This document shows, piece by piece, positions 35,147 to 42,698 of a stretch of DNA of 64,000 bases. This stretch comes from JAMXLO01 sp963799415 (lineage in GTDB: Bacteria; Pseudomonadota; Alphaproteobacteria; Acetobacterales; Acetobacteraceae). The translations under genes were made by a program, and so were the position numbers. Each line of letters starts with the position of its first letter. Position 1 is the first letter of the stretch. The stretch is from assembly GCA_963799415.1 (NCBI GenBank), contig CAWCXI010000015.1, forward strand, positions 1 through 64,000, in the 5' to 3' direction. The notes beneath the pieces were generated by a model. That model saw nothing but the letters and a program-made list of their open reading frames with translations, made no database searches and was not told the origin of the DNA.

Positions 35147-35884
35147 CTACCCCCCTCCCCCGTTGCCCACCCATTGCGATGCACTCACCGGCATGGGTCG
35201 CGGCGGCGGGGGAGCCGAGGCACTGCGTGCCATGCCAAGCGCCGACCCAGTCATGGGCAGACGCGTGGGCGGCTGGGCCGGCCGCGGCTGCTCGGCGACG
35301 ACAACCCGACGCGCCACGACCGGCGTTGGGCGCACCTGCTGCACTTCCGTAGGTACTGGGTGCTCGTGGGGGGCATCGGCGAGCACGGGGCGCTGCGGCG
35401 GCGGTGGCTTGTGCTCCGCAGGAGGCGGTATCGGCGAAGCGGCGACTGCCACCGCGGCGGCGGGCCGAGCGGGCGGCGGCGGGACGACGGGGCGCGGCGC
35501 GGCTGCTGGAGCAGGCGGTAGCTCTTCAGGCTGTGGTGCCTGGGCCACTGGCACAGGCTGCGGCTCTGTTGCCTCGGGGGCTGTAGGCTCGGGAGTGGGA
35601 ACCGCAGGCAGCCGGTTATTCAGATCCGCCAGGCTGGTGAACTGACCTGGCGTCAGCGTCTTCAGTTTGAGGAACTGATCGGCCAGCGCCTGAAGACGCT
35701 GCGGATCGTTCTGTAGTGTCCACTCGGCGTGCAGCACTCTGATCTGTTCGCGCAGCTCATCGGTGGCACGGACTGTCTTCTCGATCTCGCGGTCGACCAA
35801 CTGCACACGATGCTTGGCCGAATAGAGATAAAGGCCCGCGCCGCAGGCGAGCAGGAAGCAGACAAGGGTGAAGGGGCGGATCAT
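35147..35884 (-). CDS. ftsL: FtsL-like division protein with long Pro-rich tail
   Basis: A 245-residue protein in the ftsL position. Residues 1-20 form a transmembrane helix (FTLVCFLLACGAGLYLYSAK), and about 25-95 a coiled coil followed by NDPQRLQALADQFLKLKTLT, as in FtsL. From about 98 to the end it is a Pro/Ala/Val-rich linker-like tail, which most FtsL proteins (about 110-130 residues) lack. Its role would be to bridge FtsQ and FtsI/FtsW in the periplasm. It overlaps rsmH by ATGA and ends 3 bp before ftsI. Confidence 0.85.
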   Translation of the reverse strand: MIRPFTLVCFLLACGAGLYLYSAKHRVQLVDREIEKTVRATDELREQIRVLHAEWTLQNDPQRLQALADQFLKLKTLTPGQFTSLADLNNRLPAVPTPEPTAPEATEPQPVPVAQAPQPEELPPAPAAAPRPVVPPPPARPAAAVAVAASPIPPPAEHKPPPPQRPVLADAPHEHPVPTEVQQVRPTPVVARRVVVAEQPRPAQPPTRLPMTGSALGMARSASAPPPPRPMPVSASQWVGNGGGG

Positions 35885-36822
35885 AATCCGCTCTCCTCGG
35901 CTGTGCGCTGAAGCGCACGCAACCTGGCACTGCGGGAGCGCGGATTGATGGCAGTTTCCGCTGCGCCCGGGCGCAAAGGTCTCGCGGTAAGCAGGCGGAA
36001 CCGCGGCGTCGGACGTGTGGCCAAACCCCTTGGATCGTGACGCGAGGGTGACGGGGCGCGACCGGCCGCATCAGCCATGAACCGCTTGACGACACGGTCT
36101 TCCAGCGAATGGAACGAAACCACGATCAGACGACCGCCGGGACCGAGCAGTTGGCTGGCCTGGTTCAGCCCACGTTCTATCTCACCGAGTTCGTCGTTCA
36201 CCCGGATGCGCAGCGCCTGAAAACTGCGAGTGGCGGGATCGATGCCTGACCGATCCGGCGGCAGGACATCGCGGATGATGGTCGCCAGCCGCGCCGTGCT
36301 GGTAATCGGCGTCTCACTGCGGGCCGCGACGATCCTGCGTGCTATGCGGCGCGAGGCGCGCTCTTCACCCAGTTCGAACAGCAGGTCGGCCAAGTCGCGT
36401 TCAGGCAACGTGTTGACCAGATCGGCTGCGGTCAGGCCGCCGCTGCGGCCCATGCGCATGTCGAGCGGACCATCGCCGCGGAACGAGAAGCCGCGCGCGG
36501 GATCGTCGAGCTGAAAGGAAGACACGCCGAGATCGAGGACAACGCCATCCAGGGCCGTGACGCCGTGCTCCGCCAGCAGATCCAGCATGTCGCCGAACTG
36601 GCCATTGATCAGGTGCAGGCGGCCGGGGAAACGCGCGGCGAGACTGGCGCCACGAGCGATTGCATCGGGGTCGCGATCGATCGCCCAGACCGTGCAGGGT
36701 GCAGCCTCCAGGAAAGCCGACGCATAGCCGCCACCGCCAAAGGTGCCATCGAGATATACGCCGCCGCTGCGCGGCGCGAGCAGGCGGACAACTTCCGACA
36801 GCATGACGGGAACGTGGTTCAT
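35881..36822 (-). CDS. rsmH: 16S rRNA (cytosine1402-N4)-methyltransferase
   Basis: A 313-residue RsmH/MraW. The N-terminus HVPVMLSEVVRLL is canonical; the SAM-binding loop is DGTFGGGGYASAFLE, with LDLGVSSFQLDDPARGFSF and the C-terminal LIVVSFHSLEDRVVKRF. It methylates N4 of C1402 in 16S rRNA. It overlaps mraZ upstream and ftsL downstream by ATGA. Confidence 0.97.
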   Translation of the reverse strand: MNHVPVMLSEVVRLLAPRSGGVYLDGTFGGGGYASAFLEAAPCTVWAIDRDPDAIARGASLAARFPGRLHLINGQFGDMLDLLAEHGVTALDGVVLDLGVSSFQLDDPARGFSFRGDGPLDMRMGRSGGLTAADLVNTLPERDLADLLFELGEERASRRIARRIVAARSETPITSTARLATIIRDVLPPDRSGIDPATRSFQALRIRVNDELGEIERGLNQASQLLGPGGRLIVVSFHSLEDRVVKRFMADAAGRAPSPSRHDPRGLATRPTPRFRLLTARPLRPGAAETAINPRSRSARLRALQRTAEESGL

Positions 36823-37283
36823 TGCGCGCCACCCGCCGGCAGCGTGAAGCCGTGTGCGCGTGCCCGTTCACGTGCTTCGGCACGGCGGCGTTCCGCTGCT
36901 TCTGGTTCCCAGATCTGGAAAATGCGGCCGAGACCCATGAACACCACGGCCTCGGTAAGTCCGGCAAAACTGACGAGCGAGTTGGGCAGAACTATACGAC
37001 CTTCCTTGTCCGCCTCGACCGGAAACGCATCCGAATAGAGGGAGGCTGCTAAATCATCGTGAGCCTGGCTGAACAAATCGAGTCGGTTCAATGGCTCGGA
37101 CAACGCTTCGAATACAGTGCTGGGCCAGGCTTCGATGCAGCGATGCTGATGCGAGGGGCGCAGCACGAGATGCGTGCCGTTGTTTTCATCGCAAGAACGG
37201 AGCGCGGCGCGAAACGGCGCAGGAACGGAGACGCGACCCTTGGCGTCCAACCGGTTCTGGTGGGTGCCCAGGAAGCTCGCCAT
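36819..37283 (-). CDS. mraZ: transcriptional regulator MraZ
   Basis: A 154-residue MraZ with two AbrB-like half domains: NRLDAKGRVSVPAPFR near the N-terminus and VEADKEGRIVLPNSL in the second half. MraZ represses its own promoter and the division cluster by binding direct TGGGN repeats; four such repeats in 10-bp register lie 50-84 bp upstream of this start. I choose ATG 37283, which gives the family N-terminus MASFLGTHQNRLD; the frame continues upstream to 37343 without family similarity. Confidence 0.95.
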   Translation of the reverse strand: MASFLGTHQNRLDAKGRVSVPAPFRAALRSCDENNGTHLVLRPSHQHRCIEAWPSTVFEALSEPLNRLDLFSQAHDDLAASLYSDAFPVEADKEGRIVLPNSLVSFAGLTEAVVFMGLGRIFQIWEPEAAERRRAEARERARAHGFTLPAGGAQ

Positions 37284-37332
37284 CCTTCCGCTGTTGCCCT
37301 TCCGGCTCGACGCCAGTCTGCGTCCGTATCTT

Positions 37333-37372
37333 TGGGATGACATGGGATAGCATGGGCGTGGATGGGCGTCAA
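37333..37372 (-). promoter_or_regulatory. mraZ promoter with four-repeat MraZ operator
   Basis: On the + strand TGGGN starts at 37333, 37343, 37353 and 37363 (TGGGA, TGGGA, TGGGC, TGGGC), each followed by five bases, an exact 10-bp period. On the - strand a -35 TTGACG (37372-37367) and a weak -10 TATCCC (37349-37344) with a 17-base spacer overlap the repeats. This arrangement matches the known TGGGN-N5 MraZ sites of E. coli, with one extra repeat. Confidence 0.7.
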
Positions 37373-37481
37373 AGGCATTTCCCTGCTTACCTTGGTTTTT
37401 TCTGGCCTCCTCAATGGCTTACGCGCCTAAAGTTCCGGTTGCGTTCCTGTGGACTAGTCTGCGGAGCGAATTGGAGATGGC

Positions 37482-37902
37482 GCCAGACGGCCTGTAAGCC
37501 GGGTTCTGTCCGCGCCGCCCACGGTTTCCCATGGGCGATGCGGGACGACCATTCCTCTGGGACGCGCCTTTCGGCGCGCCTCGCGCGACCAACCCGGACG
37601 ACGGAGCGGGAATGCTCCTGCGCCTTGCGGCGCGGCCGTCCCTATTCGGTCTTGCTCCCGGTGGGGTTTGCCCTGCCGCCCCTGTTGCCAGGGGCGCGGT
37701 GCGCTCTTGCCGCGCCGTTTCGCCCTTGCCCGCGGGCCGCGTCTCCGCGACTTGCACGAGCGGTTTGTTTTCTGTGGCACTTTCCCTGGGGTCGCCCCCG
37801 CCGGACGTTATCCGGCACCGTATTCCCGTGGAGCCCGGACTTTCCTCTACCCGATCCCAGGGTCAAGCCCGGGGACAAGCAGCGGCCGTCCGGCCGTCTG
37901 GC
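37482..37902 (-). ncRNA. rnpB: RNase P RNA (class A)
   Basis: The catalytic RNA of ribonuclease P, about 421 nt. Universal elements are seen on the - strand: GAGGAAAGTCCGGGCTCC, GGCAAGGGCGAAACGG with GGCAAGAGCGCACC, and near the 3' end ACAGAACCCGGCTTAC. An 11-bp P1 helix closes it: GCCAGACGGCC at the 5' end (37902-37892) and GGCCGTCTGGC at the 3' end (37492-37482). It lies between the ampD-like gene and mraZ on the same strand. Confidence 0.95.
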
Positions 37903-37934
37903 AATCCATCATTGGCCGGTAATCGCGGAAGCGG

Positions 37935-38681
37935 TCAAGCGCCGCGTCGCACGTTCCCGACGAGCCGCCGCACCGCCGACAGCCGTTCGCACGTACCGGC
38001 GTCTGCTTCGCCAGTGACAGCCTCGGGGCGCCAATGGCGCTGGAACGCGCGCAGCACCGTGGCGAGCGACGGATCGAATGCGCCTTCGGGTGCGATGCGG
38101 TAGCCGATTTCACCGAGCGCGGCGCGCACATCGCGAAGGGGCCCGGCATCGCGTACCGCGCCTGCGGTGCCGAGATCCGGCCCCCCTTCAGGCCACAAGC
38201 CGACGCCGTTCTCTGCCAGGCTCCACCAGTCAAATCTTTCTCCAGGATCCTCCTTTCGATCCGGCGCCACGTCGCTGTGTGCGACAACGTTGCGCGCCGG
38301 GATCGGGTGCCGCGACAGGATGGCAAGGCAGAGATCGCACACCGCTGCAAGCTGCAGCACCGGAAAGTCACGATAGCCCCACTCATGACCTGGGTTCACG
38401 ATCTCGATGCCGATTGAACGTGCATTCAACTCGCTGTGCCCACGCCAAAACGACACGCCGGCGTGGAACGCCCGTCTTGCTTCCGGCACGAGGCACAGCA
38501 CGGCGCCGTCCTCATCCACCACGTAGTGAGACGACACACGCGCGGTGGGATCGCGCAACCGATCGATCGCCTCCTGCGCGGTTGGCATACCGGTGTAATG
38601 CAGGATCAGCATGTCGATCGGGGTGCCCGCCGGCCGTTCGTCCTGGTTGGGGCTCGGCAGGTCGCGAACCCGCAGATTCAC
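37935..38681 (-). CDS. AmpD/AmiD-type N-acetylmuramoyl-L-alanine amidase
   Basis: A 248-residue zinc amidase_2 enzyme of peptidoglycan recycling or turnover. Candidate zinc ligands are His28 (LILHYTGM), His135 (NVVAHSDVAP) and Asp145 (RKEDPGERF). A C-terminal peptidoglycan-binding domain (about 185-240) follows, as in AmiD-like proteins. No signal peptide or lipobox is visible, favouring a cytoplasmic recycling role. It starts with GTG overlapping the djlA stop as GTGA. Confidence 0.9.
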   Translation of the reverse strand: MNLRVRDLPSPNQDERPAGTPIDMLILHYTGMPTAQEAIDRLRDPTARVSSHYVVDEDGAVLCLVPEARRAFHAGVSFWRGHSELNARSIGIEIVNPGHEWGYRDFPVLQLAAVCDLCLAILSRHPIPARNVVAHSDVAPDRKEDPGERFDWWSLAENGVGLWPEGGPDLGTAGAVRDAGPLRDVRAALGEIGYRIAPEGAFDPSLATVLRAFQRHWRPEAVTGEADAGTCERLSAVRRLVGNVRRGA

Positions 38682-39457
38682 AAGCCGCGCTCGCGCTTGA
38701 TCTGGTCCCAGGCGGCGTTGATCCGCGCCACCTTCTCATTGGCGCGGGCAATGAACTCAGCCGGCACACCTTGTGCAGCCAAACTGTCGGGATGGTTTTC
38801 CCGCATGAGCCGCTTCCAGGTTGCTCGTATGTCGTCGCCGCTGGTGGCGCGCGAGACGCCGAGTGTCGCGTAGGCGTCCGGCTCATCGGATACCGGCCGC
38901 CTGGTACTGACGCCGCGCACGCGATCCCAGGCGGTCTGATCGAGCCGGAAGCTACGATGCGTTCGCTGGAGGAAGTCTAGTTCGCGTCCATTCACCGCGC
39001 CGTCGGCGCGCGCGATCACGAACAGCGCGGCAAGCACATCCTCGAGCATGCCGCGATTGTCGGCGAAGGCCTCGCCCAACTGCACGGCATAGGCCTCGAA
39101 GCCATCGGCGCTGTCCCGCGCCTGATCGAACAACCGGCCGATGTCGCGCACCGCCTCGGGCGGGATGCGGAACTGGCGCTTGAATGCGTCGATTTCCAGA
39201 CGGCTCACCTGGCCGTCGCACTTGGCGAGCTTGGCCGACAGCACCACGACGCAGATCGCGAAGAGTTGGTCGCGACGGTTGAACATCGCGGCGAGGCGGG
39301 CCGGGTTCCAGCCCACCTGGGGACCGAACTGCGCGCGGAAGTTGGGCACCGCGCCAGAATTTGCCGCATGTCCAAGGGCGGCTCCGACCACGGCACCCAT
39401 GGGGCCGCCCATGGCGAAGCCCGCCACTCCGCCGATGATCTTGCCCCAATAGCCCAT
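38678..39457 (-). CDS. djlA: DjlA-like co-chaperone (TerB and J domains)
   Basis: A 259-residue DnaJ-like protein. Residues 5-30 form a Gly-rich membrane helix (IIGGVAGFAMGGPMGAVVGA), the middle (about 60-175) is a TerB/TIM44-like acidic helical domain, and the C-terminus is a J domain with the HPD motif at 222-224. It recruits DnaK to the inner membrane. ATG 39457 is chosen because the membrane helix starts there. GTGA coupling to the amidase gene follows. Confidence 0.92.
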   Translation of the reverse strand: MGYWGKIIGGVAGFAMGGPMGAVVGAALGHAANSGAVPNFRAQFGPQVGWNPARLAAMFNRRDQLFAICVVVLSAKLAKCDGQVSRLEIDAFKRQFRIPPEAVRDIGRLFDQARDSADGFEAYAVQLGEAFADNRGMLEDVLAALFVIARADGAVNGRELDFLQRTHRSFRLDQTAWDRVRGVSTRRPVSDEPDAYATLGVSRATSGDDIRATWKRLMRENHPDSLAAQGVPAEFIARANEKVARINAAWDQIKRERGL

Positions 39458-39566
39458 AGCTTGCCTTACCACGCAGAGGTTGACACGGGCAAAACAATGG
39501 GACGGCATCATCTCGACCCCATCGCGGCCGGGACCGTGCGCAGGGCCGGCCTTTGGGCGATCGGCT

Positions 39567-41558
39567 TTACGAGAGCCTGCGCGGCACGCTCTCCGACCAG
39601 CTTTTGCTGAAGTGCTCCGCACCATCGACCGTGATGCGTACCTGTGACAGGTGGGTGTAGCTGGTCTCGTTACTGGACGTCTGGCAGGTCGCCTCGATCC
39701 GAATCTCAAGTATCGGGTGCACCGCAACGTGGGTTGCCGACGAGGTGATCGAGGTATGCGCAGGGTTCCGGTTCGACACCGTGTAGCGCGATCGATTGCT
39801 GGTGCGGCCACCATCCGGTGGGCGCAGGACACAGCTTACCGTGTCTTCCACCAGATCGAGTTCGAACCGGTAGTCCGGTCGCGCCAGCGTTTCAGTGGAA
39901 GGCAGAGCATGCGGGGACGGGGCGAACCCGGGTACGGGCAGCAGGTGCTGGTCCGGATGCGCGACGGGCAGAACGATATGCGAGGCACGCGCCCCACCGC
40001 GATGCACCGTGTTGACCGCTGGCTGGCCGGTCGGCCAGGCATTCTGGAACTCGGCGCCGGCGACCGCCACGCGGAGCCGATGTCCGGCCGCAATCGCGTA
40101 AGCACAATGCCGCAGCGGGATGCGCAATGCGTAAACATCGCCCGGAACCAACGGTTCAGGCGCCTCATGCGAGTTGCGATGCGTCGCCAGGAGCCCGCCA
40201 TCGCAGATCAGACGCGATGTGCCATCTTCGGCAACGTCGCAGAGTTTGACATGGAAATAGGCGACCCCCGCGGTGGATGACGCGTACAGCAGCATCGCCG
40301 GTTCGCCAAGCAGCTCCAGTGGAGCATGCAGTTGCTCAGTGGTGAACAGCAGCGAGAAAGCCTCGTCCAGCCGTTGATCGATCGGCATCGCCCACGGGGT
40401 CGTCGAGCCCAGGCCGCGGCGGCCAGTGGTGATCCCCACCGACGGCCGATACGCATAGCTGTCGGAACCAGAATCGCCGGCGGCATCAGCCAGCGCCCCG
40501 CCGCCCGACAGGTACTTGGTGGTCGGGTGAACACGCGCCGGCGGCCAAGCCGCCTCGTTGCGCCAGGTGCCGGTATCCTCCAGGCACAACAGCGACGGCG
40601 CCTGCCAGCCACGCACGAACACCGTCACGGGCGGTTCATGCATCACGCCATTGTCGACGCCCTTCAGCCAGTGATCGAACCACTTGAGGTATTCGTATCG
40701 TGCGTCGATGCGTGGTCCAGGAAAGGCTTCCTTCTCCTCGGCGTAGTAGTGACCCCACGGGCCGATCAGTACCTTCTTTGGTGCGCTGAGCCGCTGAAAC
40801 GCACGCAGCTCCTCGGTCGCATACCAGTCAGCCCAGCCTTCGATCAGCAGCACCGCGCACTGCACTCGATCGTAATCTGGCGCCAGACTCTGATCGCGCC
40901 AGTAGGGGCCGTGCAACGTGTTGCGAATGTAGCCAAGACTCCACGGCGCGCTTCGCTCCAATCGTTCCCCCCAGATCGCGGCGAAGCGCTCGCCTACCAG
41001 CGCCGGATCGGGCGGCGAAAAATTCAGCGCGTTCATCAGGGGCGCATAGTATTCGAACATCCACGGCCGAATAGAGCCGCCTGGATTGGTGAACCCTGTA
41101 TAGACATCGTCGTTGGCGGAACGCACAACGATCGCCTTCAGTGCTGGCGGTCGCTGCACCGCCACCTGCCACTGGACAACCGCGCCATACGACTTGCCGA
41201 TCATGCCGACAGCGCCCGTACACCAGGGCTGTGCGGCGATCCAGGCGACCATGTCGTAGCCGTCCTGCCGCTCCTCCGGCGAGTAGATTTCGGTGGAGAA
41301 GCCGGACGAGCTTCCGGTGCCACGCACGTCGTACTGCACCACCGCATAACCTCGCGCGGCCAGGAATGGCACGACCGGTGGATACTCGTCGCGCCAGTCA
41401 GGCAACGCCGCAGCAAGACGCCGATACGGGTGGTACTCCATCACACCAGGGAACTGCCCCGGCGCATCCGGACGCGTGACCCGCACGTTCAGCTCCACGC
41501 CGTCGCGCATCGCTACGCGAATGCGCGTGTGCACCTGGACTGGATGGATTTGTGTCAT
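39567..41558 (-). CDS. CocE/NonD-family alpha/beta hydrolase
   Basis: A 663-residue X-Pro dipeptidyl-peptidase-like hydrolase. The nucleophile elbow is GKSYGA with Ser123; the alpha/beta core (about 10-330) is followed by the jelly-roll domain typical of CocE. Such enzymes cleave esters or acyl-peptide bonds; the substrate is unknown. Spacing of 109 bp from djlA suggests a separate unit. A second CocE-type gene is at 55188-56996, and the two are clearly different subfamilies. Confidence 0.85.
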   Translation of the reverse strand: MTQIHPVQVHTRIRVAMRDGVELNVRVTRPDAPGQFPGVMEYHPYRRLAAALPDWRDEYPPVVPFLAARGYAVVQYDVRGTGSSSGFSTEIYSPEERQDGYDMVAWIAAQPWCTGAVGMIGKSYGAVVQWQVAVQRPPALKAIVVRSANDDVYTGFTNPGGSIRPWMFEYYAPLMNALNFSPPDPALVGERFAAIWGERLERSAPWSLGYIRNTLHGPYWRDQSLAPDYDRVQCAVLLIEGWADWYATEELRAFQRLSAPKKVLIGPWGHYYAEEKEAFPGPRIDARYEYLKWFDHWLKGVDNGVMHEPPVTVFVRGWQAPSLLCLEDTGTWRNEAAWPPARVHPTTKYLSGGGALADAAGDSGSDSYAYRPSVGITTGRRGLGSTTPWAMPIDQRLDEAFSLLFTTEQLHAPLELLGEPAMLLYASSTAGVAYFHVKLCDVAEDGTSRLICDGGLLATHRNSHEAPEPLVPGDVYALRIPLRHCAYAIAAGHRLRVAVAGAEFQNAWPTGQPAVNTVHRGGARASHIVLPVAHPDQHLLPVPGFAPSPHALPSTETLARPDYRFELDLVEDTVSCVLRPPDGGRTSNRSRYTVSNRNPAHTSITSSATHVAVHPILEIRIEATCQTSSNETSYTHLSQVRITVDGAEHFSKSWSESVPRRLS

Positions 41559-41582
41559 CAGCCATTGATGACGGATATGATC

Positions 41583-42698
41583 TCAGCGCTTGTTCTCGAT
41601 CGGGCGCACCCGGCTGCCGTCACTCACTTCATCAGGGAGATTGAGAACCACACTCTCACCGATGCGCGCGCCATCCGCCAGACTGGCGACCATGCCGTCA
41701 GTGGTGGCAACCTTGACCGCCTGCATGCGCACGGTGCTGTCTTTGCCGACATTGGCGATGAACGTGTTGGTACCGCGCACTATGAGGGCCGCCACCGGAA
41801 TTTCCGGATAGCTCTGTACCGGCACATGCAGGGTCACGTAGGCAAAGCTACCTGGCACCATGAAGTCTTCGCTGTTGTCCACCTCCAGTTCGACGAACAG
41901 CGTGCGGGTACGCGGATCGAGCTGATCGGATGTGCGGGCGATGCGGGCTTTCACTTTGCGGTCCGGGTTCGAGCCGTCCGTCACGTCGGCCAGGTCGCCG
42001 ACGTGAACGAATGGCACGTCCTTTTGCTCGACATACACATCGACGCGCAGCCGGCTCATGTCCGCAATCGTCAGCACCGGCTGGTTGCTTGTCTGATTGG
42101 TCACCGAACTCTGCACCAGGGCACCCAAATCGACGAAGCGCGCGGTAACAGTGCCGTCGAAAGGTGCGCGCAGGATTTCATACGACTTCATCACCGCAAG
42201 CTGTTCCATGTTCGCCTGCGCCATGCGATATGCGGTATCCGCCTGATCCGCGGTCTGCACCGACGACCAGCCACGTTTGACAAGGTCACCTTCCCGCTCG
42301 GCATTCTTGCGCTTGTTCCCGAGATCGCTCACTGCTGCGTCGTATTGCCGATCGGTCTCCGCCGATTCCACCTCGGCCACCACCTGTCCTGCCTTCACAT
42401 GATCGCCGCGATCCACCGCGATCGACTTCAGGTATCCGCTCACCTTGCCGTACAGGGTCGCCGTTTGATACGCACGCGCATCGCCCAGCAGCGTTATCAG
42501 TCGCTCCTTTGGTCCTTGCGCGATGGTCGCCACCTGCACGGCGGGTCCTTTCGCCAGGCCTTCCGCCATCGCCTCACGTGCCGCGCCCAGTTGCGCATCC
42601 TTATCCTGCCACAGCCGCACGCCGGTGAGCGCGGCACCCGCGACCACCAGCAGGCCGATCATATAGACCAGGAAGGAACCGAACCGTCGTCTAGCCAT
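41583..42698 (-). CDS. RND efflux periplasmic adaptor (membrane fusion protein)
   Basis: A 371-residue adaptor with an N-terminal membrane anchor (residues 8-28, SFLVYMIGLLVVAGAALTG), a lipoyl-like half motif ATLYGKVSGYLKSIAVDRGDHV, a helical hairpin (about 110-175), and the second lipoyl half (LRAPFDGTVTARFVDLGALV), then beta-barrel domains. It would link the RND pump to an outer membrane channel. Its start overlaps the RND gene end by 8 bp. No OprM-like channel gene is present in the window. Confidence 0.92.
   Translation of the reverse strand: MARRRFGSFLVYMIGLLVVAGAALTGVRLWQDKDAQLGAAREAMAEGLAKGPAVQVATIAQGPKERLITLLGDARAYQTATLYGKVSGYLKSIAVDRGDHVKAGQVVAEVESAETDRQYDAAVSDLGNKRKNAEREGDLVKRGWSSVQTADQADTAYRMAQANMEQLAVMKSYEILRAPFDGTVTARFVDLGALVQSSVTNQTSNQPVLTIADMSRLRVDVYVEQKDVPFVHVGDLADVTDGSNPDRKVKARIARTSDQLDPRTRTLFVELEVDNSEDFMVPGSFAYVTLHVPVQSYPEIPVAALIVRGTNTFIANVGKDSTVRMQAVKVATTDGMVASLADGARIGESVVLNLPDEVSDGSRVRPIENKR

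Noticed and set aside
37284..37332. Start of mraZ at 37343
   Set aside because: The longer reading adds 20 residues without family similarity and would place the MraZ-site promoter inside the coding region.
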